DNA from: Adiantum capillus-veneris
Lineage: Eukaryota; Streptophyta; Polypodiopsida; Polypodiales; Pteridaceae
Assembly (NCBI GenBank): GCA_014529385.2
Contig: CM043960.1
Coordinates: 118,490,043-118,554,042, forward strand
Length of the DNA: 64,000 bases
Reading direction: 5' to 3'
Part shown: one piece after another, positions 31,404 to 42,177 of the stretch
How the letters are laid out: each line of letters begins with the position of its first letter
Numbering within the stretch: the first letter of the stretch is position 1
Notes under the pieces: model-generated
The model's database searches: none
What the model saw: the letters and a program-made list of their open reading frames with translations, nothing else
What the model was told of the DNA's origin: nothing
Program-made: the position numbers and the translations under genes

Positions 31404-34400
31404 CCTTGGTATGCAAAATGGGAGGAACTTTCACATGACCTTCGACAATTTCAAAAGGTGCTTTGCTTGTTGAAGAATGCACTGTATTATTGTACGCATA
31501 CTCAACCAACAGCAAATATTGCTCCCACTTCGCCTTGTGCTCTGACACATAGCATTTAAGCAGATCCAAGATAGTAGAATTTGCCTCTTCTGACTGCCCA
31601 TGTGTCTGTGGATGAAACGACGATGAGAACTTAAGCGTAGTGCCCATATTCTCAAATATGCCTCTCCAGAATAGACTTGTCATCCGCGGGTCACAGTCAC
31701 TGACAATCAACTGTGGCATACCATGGTACTTAAAGACATTGCACATAAAGAGACGTGCCACCCGATCTGGTTTTATCTTCTTCCTAAGAGGAATGAAATG
31801 AGCTTGCTTGCTGAATCTGCAAATAATGGTCCAGATTCCATCATTTCCTATCTGTGTTCTTGGAAGATCAAAGATAAAATCCATAGCTATGCTTTCCCAT
31901 GGTTTATTTGGAATTGGCAATGGCTGTAACAGCCCTGGTGCCTTTTGCCTGTCAAACTTGACCTTCTGGCAAATCATGCATGCTCGCACAAAGGCATCCA
32001 CATCTCTCCTCAAGGTAGGCGGCCAATAAAAGAATGTCTCAACCGCTTTCACTGTAGCATCTATACCACGATGCCCTGCAGACGGTGGGACATGACTCTC
32101 TACCATGACCTTATGTCGCAATGGCCTAGTGACATAAGAGTTTGCCATGCATCATCATAAAACCATCTATGAGGAGGTAGTGCTCATGACGTTGTCCTTC
32201 CTGTAACTGTTCGAAGATCCTTGCAAAATCTTCGTCACTCGCATACTGTTCCTTCATGTCATCAAGCTCATGATGATAAGGAATTGACACAGCTCAAATT
32301 TGTGGCTTTCTTGATGACGCATCAGCCACAACATTCTTCTTGCCTTCCGCATGCACAATCTGGAAGTGAAACATGGAAAGAATGTTCGCCCATCGCATAT
32401 GCTTTTCCGATAGCTTTGACTGTGTCAGAAAGTATCACAAGGTCTGATGATCCGTTTGGACAACAAAGTCAGCACCTAGCAGGTAGTGTTTCCAACTTAA
32501 GAGCGCATGAATCACAACCAATAACTCTTTTTCATAGACCTGCATGGTCATCTCCGGCCCTTGCAAGATTCTGCTCTCATAGGCTACTACCCTGCCATCT
32601 TGTATTAGCACTGCACCAATGCTACCGCCACAAGCGTCACACTGGACCACAAATGACTTCCTGAGATCTAGCAAAACAGTGATTGGATCTGAAGTCATCT
32701 TTTTCTTTAAGAGATTAAAAGCTGAAATCTCTTTTTGGGTCCATCTGAAAGTGACCTCTTTCTTTTGCAAAGCATGTAAAGGTGAAGCAATCTTTGCAAA
32801 GTTGCGAATGAATCTTTTGTAGTAAGAACATAGCCCTAAGAAGCTATGGACATCGTGCACAGTCCTTAAAGCTGGCCATGTCTTGATTGCTTCTACCTTC
32901 GCAGGATCCATTCGGACGCCATCCTTCGACACAATGTGTCCGAGAAAGTGGATCTCTTCCAAGAAGAACTCACTTTCCTTGCCATTGATGAGCAATCTGT
33001 TCCTGCGCAACTCTTCGAACACAACGGTCAAGTGATACCTATGCTCCTCTTCATTCTTCGAGTAGACTATCATGTCATCAAAGAATGTGCCAACAAAGTT
33101 CTGATATGGACGGAAGATCCTATCCGTCATCCTATTGAACATAGCAGGAGCATTCGTAAGACCAAATGGCATCACTAAGAACTCGTAGAGACCAAATGTC
33201 GCTCTAAACGTAGTCTTGTGCACATCCTCGTGCCTAATTCGAATCTGATGGTACCCACTTTGAAGGTCGATCCTACTGAAAATCGCCACACCCTCTAGGC
33301 AATCAAGAATATCATCAATCCTTGGGATAGGAAACCCATTCTTGATGGTATTCTTATTCAACGCATGGTAGTCAATACACATGCGCCACGAGCCATCCTT
33401 TTTCTGTACTAAGAGCACTGGAGAGCAATAGGGTGACGAGCTAGGCTAAATCAACCCTTTCTCTAAGAGCTCCTCCACTTGGCTCATAATCTCTTTCCGT
33501 TGCGCCTCACTACACCTGTATGGTGGCCTATTTGGTGGGCTACAACGTGGCACCAAATCAATCGCATGATCCTCGGGCCTCTCCGGCGGTAGTTGAGACG
33601 GTAATGAATCAAAAAAACAACCATTAAACTTTTGCATAAATGCTAACCTGTCTTTATCTAACACAGATAAATTTGACTGACAACTATCTGAAACGTCACG
33701 TGCAAAAACCAAGTACGCAGAAAGGTGATTCTTTATTACAGAAGTGATAGCAAAAGCAGATACAATAGGGACTGACTCTCCTTTTATCTTTGCATCCAAG
33801 ATGTGAGTTTTGCCCCTATGTTGTACAATGATCTTTGTTGTAGGCATCCAAGACTCCATGCACTCCGAACATCCACGGGATTCCCAACAAGGCATCACAT
33901 CCTTCTAGCGACATGATGTAGAACTCTTCTGTGCCCACATACGACTAAATATGTAGACGTAGCTTTCCAATGATGGCAGTGACGCACTCTGAGTGGCCAG
34001 GACATGCCAATCCTGCCTCTGTGGTGTACCCCATCTCTTCAGCTCTGATGCCCAGCTTCATAGCTAATTTTGGCGTGATAAAGTTCGCTTTGGCACCTGG
34101 ATCAAAGAAGATGAGTGCCATCTGGTCTCTAACTTTACCCCACGCTCTGCATAACTCATTGGCATCTATACTAGGCCTGTCGCCCAACATGTCTAGCACT
34201 AAACCTGCCGAGGGCATAGGCTTCTTTCCTTTCCTGTCCTCTTTGTCATCAGAGTCAGCTGGCCTTTTCTTTTGTGGACAGTCGGTTGCAAAATGACTGG
34301 TCTGCTCGCATATAAAGCACTTGTTTTCAGCCATCAAGACCTTCTTTTCCTCGGGCGTCTTACACATAAAAAACTTCCTTTTCTACTTCTTTGCCTGCGC

Positions 34401-34605
34401 CCCAGAAGTCTCGGTTGAACCCTTTCCTTTATTGAACTTCGTTGGCCCCTGGGACGCTTCAGGAGCCGCTTTTGTAAAGGGCTGCTTTGCTGAATTTTTC
34501 TTGGGCTGGCCCCCTTTCTGGCTGCCTTGGAATCCACTATCTTCTCCCTTGAGCAAGTCGTTTCCAGTGTCGGTAACCTCTATAAGCTGGGTAAGCGTGG
34601 CCATG
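31404..34605 (-). pseudogene. Pol and part of gag of fragment A
   Basis: Read on the minus strand the order is gag tail (TLTQLIEVTDTGNDLLKGED), CCHC knuckle, protease (FFDPGAKANFITP), RT (WRMCIDYHALN, FFDDMIVYSKN), RNase H (VQCDACGGSIGAVL, TDHQTL) and integrase (HRGIDATVKAVETFFYW, MDFIFDLPR, GQSEEAN). It closely resembles element C. It is a fossil with several breaks. Confidence 0.85.
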
Positions 34606-35989
34606 TGTAAGGTGCAGCGGAAGGGAATGCTGAACTTTGCTCAAGATGAGTGCTCCGAACTGTGCTCAAGGTGCCTTTTACTTACGGGAGGGAGAGCCTT
34701 CCGTGCCTTTAGTGAGAGAGTGCAAAGGACACAAACAAAGTGGATGAACACTGTGAATGAAGGTACTGAGATTGAGAGAGAGAGAGAGAGAGAAAGAAGA
34801 ATACGACACCAGAATGTTGTTAAACCCTCCTGCAAATGCCCCACTCTCTATGGCAAGAGCGGTCTACTATTGATTGCACAAATCTCTACAATGCTTTGGA
34901 TTTGCTGACAATGTCGACGACGACGAGACGGGCTGAAATCTGAAAATGCGCTGACAATGTCGACCACGACTAGACGGGCTGAAATCTGAAAATGCTAAGT
35001 GCTGAAATCTGCAAATCTTTATCTGCTGAATTCTGACTCTATGTCGAGGACGACGATGCAACGACGACGCACTGAAAACGCAGATGCGAAAATCTGCGCT
35101 TTCTGGGCTGAAATTGCAAACTTCGATGGATCTGACTGTGCGACGAGGATTTGCTGTGGGAAGGTGAGATCTGCGAGGTTCGGGGGTCCTATTGCGGGTA
35201 CTTAATGCTGAAAACTGAAAACGCTGATTCCCCTTGTGTTTCTGTCGCGAAGATCTGTAAAAATGCTAGGTCTCTGGCTGATCAAAAACTCTAGGGCTGA
35301 TCTGTGTTGCTGAGGAAATCTACTAACACTGAGGAAATCTGTTGTTGTGAGGGAATCTGCTAACGCTAGGGCTGGTTTGTTGTCTACTGTCGCCGTGAAT
35401 CTGCAAGTGCAAAAACGCTGGCTGATCTGATGCAAAAACACTAGGTTCTACTGTCTCTGAAACGCTGAATTTCTGCTGCAAAATCGCCAAGGCAAGGGGC
35501 TGCTAAGCGCTGAGTTATTGCTGAAAAACGCCAGGCTGTTGGGTTAAAAAACGCTAGAGTCCTCTGCTGAAAACGCCAGGTTGAAGGGGTCCTTGTTCTT
35601 ACTTGAGAATTGGCCTGTTGAGCAATGCTCCTATTGCCTCCTCTGCCAGAAAGTGCTAACTCTGGGTTGCTTATATATTATCTTAGCAAAATTGCCCTAC
35701 CTAGTTTTCAACAAAAGTCGCTTAATAAATAAGTGAAAAATGTCAAAAATAGGGAAAATAGATCTATGCACTGTAAAATTGCCCTTGATGGGTTCTGACT
35801 ATAATCTGATGGTCATGCTGTGTGCAACCAGAGGATATGCATCTATTCTAACTGTCTGGAGATGCACGATCTACGAACACTCATAAAAGTGCCAGAACAC
35901 TTCCTATTCTAGACCGACTCGACTGAACTGAACCCTGGTCATGCTGTAGCTTGTCCACGGACACATAGGGTTGGATGTGTCACGTGACA
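34606..35989 (-). repeat. Family B LTR (3' LTR of the minus copy)
   Basis: On the plus strand it begins TGTAAGGTGCAGC and ends in the palindrome TGTCACGTGACA. It contains a GA run (34772-34796) and about ten AACGCTAG/AACGCCAG words at 35215-35580. Confidence 0.85.
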
Positions 35990-36003
35990 TCCCCTCCTTT
36001 TCA
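35990..36003 (-). other. Polypurine tract of B
   Basis: On the minus strand GAAAAGGAGGGGA abuts the LTR start TGTCACGTGACA. Confidence 0.8.
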
Positions 36004-36270
36004 AAGTGAGGTACTGGTACCGAACCGTATGGCGTCGAGAGAGATCGCCAATAACATCCAGAATGCTGGAAAGGACTCTTCACCGGCCCACTTTGATGCA
36101 TGGGTCATGCGATACTTGAACTTCATAAAGGTCTGCAACGCTTGCTTCTTTGGGCCGCGCCAAAAGCGACACAAAGTCGTCTGCGGCTCCTTCAATGCTT
36201 CAACTTTCTCTATGGACAGAGGTCCACCTTCATCAAGAATCTCCAAGGCTGAAAATTCCTAAAACCACTT

Positions 36271-37449
36271 CTAACACAAAAACATGAACATACCTATTCC
36301 ATGTAAAGTGAGTGGAGAAAATATAATCTTCCTAAAAGACTGCGCATTCAATGCAGATGAAACAAGAGACGGAGTGCCAACCCGTTCATCAAACACATGC
36401 AAACAATGAGATCGAATCTTGTCTTGCTGATCTAAATCAATCAACTGTGGAAATTCACAACGGAAATGCCCATGCTTGGTGCTCATACTTTCATGTGCTC
36501 TTTCTACAACTGTGTTGTGCCAAGGAAGAGACATGAAATGTGACTTCCGTGAATGCATACTTTTCAGCTTTTCATAAGAAATCCGCATACATTCGTGCTC
36601 ATTCATGAGAGAAACGTGCTCAACGTACAAAATGTCATGCCTAGGAAAAGGGATCACATAAAGACGTTGATTAAAATACAGGAAACGATGACGAATGAAA
36701 CACTCGAACAATGCGTGCTGACTAATCATAGGAACACATAATACTTCCTGTGAGGGTTCTTTGGACCTAGGCTCGAGAGCCAAGATCGGTTCTTCGTGTT
36801 TGATCGAATCTTCCTTTGGAGGTTCTGTGGACCTCGACTCGAAAGCCAAGATCGGTTCTTCGTGATTGATCGAATCTGCAATGAGGTTAGCTTCGCTAGA
36901 GAATGTATCAACTAACACCTCATCCTTGTGAACAATCACATCATCTTTATCTTGCAAATCATCATGCTTGTGAGAAATCACATCGTGATCATCATGCAAA
37001 TCATCATGCGTGTCCTTATCATCCAAATCATCATGCTCATCATTATCCCGCAATTCATCATGCTTATCATATTCATGCAATTCCTGTGTGTCATGCTTTG
37101 GAGAAGAAGAGACTGAGAGAGTCTTCTTTTCTCGAATCTCTTGCATTTGTGCTTGAACTTGAGAAAAGAGTCGCAACATTTCTGTCATGTGTCGGTCGTT
37201 CATTGCTTGTCTTGCTTTGTTCTCGCGATCAAATGTTGCTTGTCTTTCTTTGTTCTCGTGATCAAATTTTGCGTCTCTTTCTTTGTTCTCACGCTCATGC
37301 TCACGCTCTATGGCTGCCATTCTTTCTTCGTATTCACGATCTATGGCTGCCCTTCTTTCTTCGTAGGCCTTTCTTTCTGCTTCTCTTTCTGCTTTTCTTT
37401 CTTCGTATTCTAACTTTCTTTCCATAAACAACTGCTCCAACTCCTCCAT
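36271..37449 (-). CDS. Accessory ORF of family B: coiled-coil, Asp/His-rich protein (392 aa)
   Basis: The only long frame of the element. Residues about 1-110 are Glu/Arg/Lys-rich heptad-like coiled coil (EERKAEREAERKAYEERRAA). Residues 125-190 are a run of HDD, DKHDD and DNDEHDD words. Residues 195-235 hold a duplicated motif of the form HEEPILAxExRSxEPP. The C-terminal part (LFECFIRHRFLYFNQRLYVI onward) is of mixed composition. No CCHC, protease or polymerase motif is present. Further similarity to the second family copy continues downstream toward the purine tract (36001-36246). The protein could be a divergent gag or a captured host sequence; I cannot decide. The element is treated as a fossil. 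Confidence 0.6.
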   Translation of the reverse strand: MEELEQLFMERKLEYEERKAEREAERKAYEERRAAIDREYEERMAAIEREHERENKERDAKFDHENKERQATFDRENKARQAMNDRHMTEMLRLFSQVQAQMQEIREKKTLSVSSSPKHDTQELHEYDKHDELRDNDEHDDLDDKDTHDDLHDDHDVISHKHDDLQDKDDVIVHKDEVLVDTFSSEANLIADSINHEEPILAFESRSTEPPKEDSIKHEEPILALEPRSKEPSQEVLCVPMISQHALFECFIRHRFLYFNQRLYVIPFPRHDILYVEHVSLMNEHECMRISYEKLKSMHSRKSHFMSLPWHNTVVERAHESMSTKHGHFRCEFPQLIDLDQQDKIRSHCLHVFDERVGTPSLVSSALNAQSFRKIIFSPLTLHGIGMFMFLC

Positions 37450-38013
37450 AGGATCTGGTGCAATCCTTGGCGTAGATGGGGGAGGGGGAGGTCGGAAAAC
37501 CCTCGTGGTGGGGAAAATTCTTCTTTGCCTCTCTCATGCTCATCACCTCCAAGCGAAGTATCCATTCTGCTTCGAGTGATGACCATCCACTGAAGTCTTG
37601 GGTTCTTAAGTTCACGAGGAACTTGGGTTCTTATGGGTCCTGGGTTCTTGAGGGTCTTGAGGTTCTTGGGGTCTTGAGGTTCTTGAGTTCTTGAGGTTCT
37701 TCTTTCCCTTGCAATCTGTGTTAGAGAAGGATCTTCTCTTCACCCGAGTTCTACTCTTTTCCGCAGGCGCACCCCTTGGCGGCATTGCGCTCACACCACG
37801 TCGATTGGCCTGCCGCTAAGTGCACAGTCCGCTCTTAATGAGTGAAAAGAGGCACAAGGGGAGGCTGGACAAGCCCTTCTTTCTTGGGTTTCCCGTCACT
37901 CTTCAAAACACAATTAGGAACCGACATGCCCAAGAGGTCTTAGGTTACGTGCGACCGCAACAAGCAAAAAAAAATTGTGTTTCTTTCCTTGAGTGATACA
38001 GAACACTGCCAAA
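37450..38013 (-). other. Leader of B
   Basis: Short minus frames include a Pro/Arg/Ser-rich one (37612-37794). GGTTCTTGAGG-type words repeat near 37620-37700. I see no domain. Confidence 0.4.
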
Positions 38014-38025
38014 GCTCTGATACCA
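38014..38025 (-). other. Primer-binding site of B (initiator tRNA-Met)
   Basis: GCTCTGATACCA on the plus strand is TGGTATCAGAGC on the element strand, next to the LTR at 38027. Confidence 0.9.
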
Positions 38026-38026
38026 A

Positions 38027-39385
38027 TGTAAGGTGCAGCAGAAGTGAATGTTAAACTTTGCTCAAGATGAGTGCTCCGAATTGTGCTCAAGGTTCCTCTT
38101 ACTTACGGAAGGGAGAGCCTTCCGTGCCTTTAGTGAGAGAGTGCAATGGACACAAACAAAGTGGATGAACACTATGAATGAAGGTACTGAGACTGAGAGA
38201 TAGAGAGAGAAGAATACGACACCAGAATGTTGTCAAACCCTCCTCCGAAGGCCCCACTCTCTATGGCGAGAGCGGTCTACTATTGATTGCACAAATCTCT
38301 ACAATGCTTTGGACTTACCGATGATGTCGACGACGATGAGGACGACGATGAGACGGGGGCTGAAATCTGAAAATGCTAAGGACTGAAATCTGCAAATCTT
38401 TATCTGTTGAATTCTGAGTCTATGTCGATGACGATGTCGAGGACAACGATGCGACGACGACGCGCTTAAAATGCAGATGCTGAAATCTGCATTTTCCAGG
38501 CTGAAACTACAAACTTCGATAGATCTAATAGTGCGGCGACGATCTGCTGTGGAAAGGTGAGATCTGCAAGGTTCGGGCGTTCTACTGCAGGTACGGAATG
38601 CTGAAAACTGAAAACACTGATTCCTCTTGTGTTTCTGTCGCGAAGATCTGCAAAAATGCTAGGTCTCTGGCTGATCAAAAACGCTAGGGCTGATGTGTGT
38701 TGCTGAGGAAATCTGCTAACGCTAGGGCTGATCTGCTGTTGTGAGGGAATCTGCTAACGCTAGGGCTGGTCTGCTGGCTATTGTCGCCGTGAATCTGCAA
38801 GTGCAAACACGCTGGCTGATCTAATGCAAAAACGCTAGGTTCTACTGTCTTTTAAACGCTGAATTTCTGCTGCAAAATCACAAAGGCAAGGGGCTGCTAA
38901 GCGCTTGAGTTATTGCTGAAAAACGCAAGGCTGCTGGGTCAAAAAACGCTGGAGTCCTCTGCTGAAAACGCCAAGTTGAAGGGGTCCTTGTTCTTGCTTG
39001 AGGATTGGCTTGTTGAGCAATGCTCCTGTTGCCTCCTTCGCCAGAAAGTGCTAACTCTGGGTTGCTTATATATTATCTTAGCAAAATTGCCCTACCTATT
39101 TTCAACAAAAGTCACTTAATAAATAAGTGAAAAATGTCAAAAATAGGGAACATAGGTCTATGTACTGTAAAAATACTCCTGATGGGTTCTGACTGTAATC
39201 TGATGGTCATGATGTGTGCAACCAGAGGATATGCATCTATTCTAAGTGTCTGGACATGCACGGTCTGCAAATAGACTCACAAAAGTGCCAGAACACTTCC
39301 TATTCTAGACTGACTTGACTGAACTGAACCCCGGTCATGTTGTAGCTTGTCCACGGACACATAGGGTTGGATGTGTCACATGACA
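38027..39385 (-). repeat. Family B LTR (5' LTR of the minus copy)
   Basis: A 1359-bp counterpart of 34606-35989, with the same TGTAAGGTGCAGC end and AACGCTAG array (38600-38990). The terminal palindrome here reads TGTCACATGACA. Confidence 0.85.
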
Positions 39386-39525
39386 CCACGCAATTCTTTG
39401 TGCAATAATTCCTGAGCCCTTTAGGCAACCCACAGCAGTACTTCTCAATCTGCTCTGTCAAAGTCACAAACCTGTAGGAAGTCACTCAGAGCAACGCTTT
39501 TGTAAACTTCCTGTTGTACTCCTGC

Positions 39526-40122
39526 AGACAAGAGCAGGATGATGATGGACAGGGCGCTAGAAAGCGACGAAAGTATGGCAGCCATAGAGCGTAGATACGA
39601 AGAAAGAATAGCAGCCATAGCGCGTGAGCGCGAGCAAGCAAAAAGAAAGGCCAAAGAAAACCTAGCCGAATTGGATTGCCAGTGTGAAGCACGACGATTA
39701 GCGTATAAAGAACAGAGCGTCCGACACATGAAAGAGTTGTTGCGACTTATTTTTCTATTGTGCAGGCGCAGTTTGAACAGACTCAGGAGAAAAAGACTCT
39801 TTCAGTTTGGTCTTCTCCAAAGCAAGATACACATGATTTGCATGATAATGATAAACATGATAATTTGAATGATAATGATGAGCATGATGATTTGGATGAC
39901 AATGACAAGCATGATGATTTGCATGATGATATTATTGTTTAGAAGGATGATGTGTTAGTTGATACTTACTCTAGTGAAGCTAACCTCATTGCAAATTCGA
40001 TCGATCACGAAGAACCGATCTTGGCTCTCGAGTCGAGGTCCACAGAACCCCCACAGGAAGATTCGATCAAACAGGAAGAACCGATCTTGGCTCTCGAGCC
40101 TAGGTCCAAAGAACCCTCAAAG
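39526..40122 (+). pseudogene. Family B accessory ORF remnant, N-terminal part (B' copy)
   Basis: Plus-strand text matches the coiled coil, the HDD/DKHDD run and the EPILALE motif of the 36271-37449 ORF. It stops at the insertion of element C (target duplication GAAGT). The remainder resumes after 48831. Fossil. Confidence 0.75.
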
Positions 40123-40127
40123 GAAGT

Positions 40128-41604
40128 TGAAACCGGCCTGTTCAATCCAAAAAGGGCGGTAGACTTTACTTTAAACCTTGATTTAGCTTTCACCCATTAT
40201 TAGTCGTCTATTTTACCTGTACCTTCAAGACACAACAAAGGGGAGAGGGATACAGGCTGCTAGATTGCACCTGTATGAGTAGACGGACACCAGATTGGCC
40301 CCTAACTTAGGCGCCCCTTTCGGTATTTCTTTATTGTTCAAAAGAGGGAATAAACGCTGTGGTTCCTACAAGCTGCCCCGCACAAACTCGGCTGAATTTC
40401 CACTGTTCCAGCCCGATTTCGGCAGCATAACTGTACTAGAACCCTTCACGGTCAGTATTCCCACGCATTGACCGACTTTCCCGACGCATACGGGCACTTT
40501 GCAAAACCTGGCGAGAATCTGCAGCACGCTGAATTCTCTGTTTTCAGCCCTGAAAATGCTCCAGATCGCCTGTACAGCGGTCCCCTTGCGTCCCCGAACC
40601 TCCTGGGGGTATTAGGGTCCGTTTAGGGCCAAAACCCTAAACCTGCAAAAATACACAGCAGGCTGTAATTCACTGTTTCGGGCTCCGTTTCGCGTGCCGG
40701 TCGCATCCCTAGCAAGTCCTCAAGCTCCCGCACCTGTAGGGCTACTTGCCCTTTGAATCGGACGAGATTTCTGGCGTGAAACCTCTCCGAATTCACCTGT
40801 ACCTGCGGGGGGATTAGCCGCTAGCTAATCCAGTACCTGTGCAAGAGGCTCTTGCCTCGGCAATCGCGCATGAACCCACACAATTGTACATTGGTCAAAT
40901 GAAGAGCCCACTAGAGGGGCATAACATACTGCCAAAGGGGAGAGAGAGGGCAGTGCGTAGCGTGCAGGGCATCACTCCTGGCACCGCACTGTGCATAAGA
41001 GGGAAAGCAAGCACTCCATAGCTCTTAACCTGTGACAGAGACTTGCAAAATGAGCCTCCCAACTATAAATCACGTTTTTGCCTTCTCTATAAGTAGTAAA
41101 CTGGCCTCAAAGTGCCAAGTGTCACTCATTTGTGCATTTTCCCGCTTTAGACCCTCGGGTCTAAAAATATCTCACCTGCAGCCTCTGTTGACTTGGCCAC
41201 AGAGTAACAAAATGATCCCCATGTCAAACTGCACGTAATGACGCGAAGACATTTTCAGGTCCCAAAATAGCAGTTCCCTAAATTTTAGGAGATGCTGCCA
41301 TTGTATCTTTCTAGGTCATCCGACCCTCTTTGTACACTGCGGCCACATCCAAAACTGAAATGTAGCCTCTGTAGCAAAGGATTCCACTTTGGCTAGTCAA
41401 TGACCCCACTTGGCTAACCATAGTCCTTGTCCAACCTTAGTGCTCTCTTGCCCTCAGGCCTGGACTCCCTCTGGACAGTTCCACACTAGCTATGCAATGC
41501 AGGGCAGTTAGATTTCCCGAGGGGTGTTTCCAAAAAGTGAAAGTAAATAGATAATAAGAAAGAAATCAACAAAAAGGATAGATAGTAGTCACACGCTGGT
41601 GACA
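40128..41604 (-). repeat. Left (3') LTR of C
   Basis: Begins TGAAACCGGCC and ends GTGACA on the plus strand. The poly(A)-type motif is at 40311-40335. The internal frames repeated in both LTRs are not taken as genes. Confidence 0.95.
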
Positions 41605-41618
41605 TACCCTCCTCTTGA
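41605..41618 (-). other. Polypurine tract of C
   Basis: On the minus strand TTCAAGAGGAGGGTA precedes the LTR start TGTCACC. A 6-bp hairpin (CAAACG/CGTTTG, loop TCCT, 41624-41639) lies just upstream. Confidence 0.85.
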
Positions 41619-42177
41619 AATCTCAAACGTCCTCGTTTGCATCTATGTCGTCCATGCTTACTGTCAACACTGATGTATTCAACACATGTCGACACATATA
41701 CGACACATACATGCTCATTGTCAACCCTGGTGTATTCAACACCTCGTCGACTCATGTATTGCCTGCGTGTGAACCCTGTCCCAATGACATAGTGGTAGCT
41801 TCGCACTCTGCCATTGCTTTGAGTCACTAACTTTCCAATGACAAAATGGTAGCTGCACATTTTGCCACTGTCTTATAGTACACGTTGGATCCCGTAACAC
41901 TTTCGAGCATACCCAAACCGACAGTTTAAGAATGCAGTTACACATGTACTCTTCAATAGAAGCAATCACTGTATCCTTGACAAACTGACAAGAAATACTC
42001 ACTTCTATAGCACTAACCAAACTTTTGGACATTCCATAAGAGCAATTGCCAAACTGACAATCTGTACAGCTCTAACATTCATGTAACAGGTATTTCATTT
42101 GAGCTCACTTTAAATACCATGTACATCATTTGTTTCAGAAGCCATTGTCACACTGACAATCCATTTAGCTTTGAAAC
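41619..42177 (-). other. 3' untranslated interval of C
   Basis: Between the pol stop and the purine tract. It contains TGACAA and CCATTTTG/CCATTGTC-like words repeated several times (41810-42165) and no frame of note. Confidence 0.45.

Larger units (their letters stand above)
34606..39385 (-). mobile_element. Family B non-autonomous LTR element, minus-strand copy
   Basis: The 4780-bp element has LTRs at 34606-35989 and 38027-39385, an initiator-Met primer site (38014-38025), a purine tract (35990-36003) and a 5-bp target duplication CCATG/CCACG (34601-34605, 39386-39390, one mismatch). The 2-kb interior carries one 392-codon ORF and shows no reverse transcriptase, RNase H or integrase. The flanks are both parts of one gypsy gag, so the insertion point is certain. 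LTR divergence suggests middle age. Confidence 0.85.
31404..39525 (-). mobile_element. Gypsy fragment A (chromovirus related to C), LTR-less, antisense, with B inside
   Basis: Minus-strand coding similar to element C. Integrase and RNase H/RT are at 31404-33450, protease and CCHC (CFICEQTSHFATDCP) near 34000-34330, and gag text at 34334-34605 and again at 39386-39525. Both ends pass directly into family B sequence without LTRs. Element B lies within its gag. Broken in several places. Confidence 0.8.

Noticed and set aside
36903-37427. 174-codon plus-strand frame opposite the B accessory ORF
   Set aside because: An antisense shadow of the Asp/His-rich and coiled-coil coding. The real orientation is set by primer site, purine tract and the second copy.
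40839-41238. Identical small frames in both C LTRs (also 48061-48460)
   Set aside because: Identity follows from LTR duplication, not constraint. No known product, and they lie in LTR DNA.
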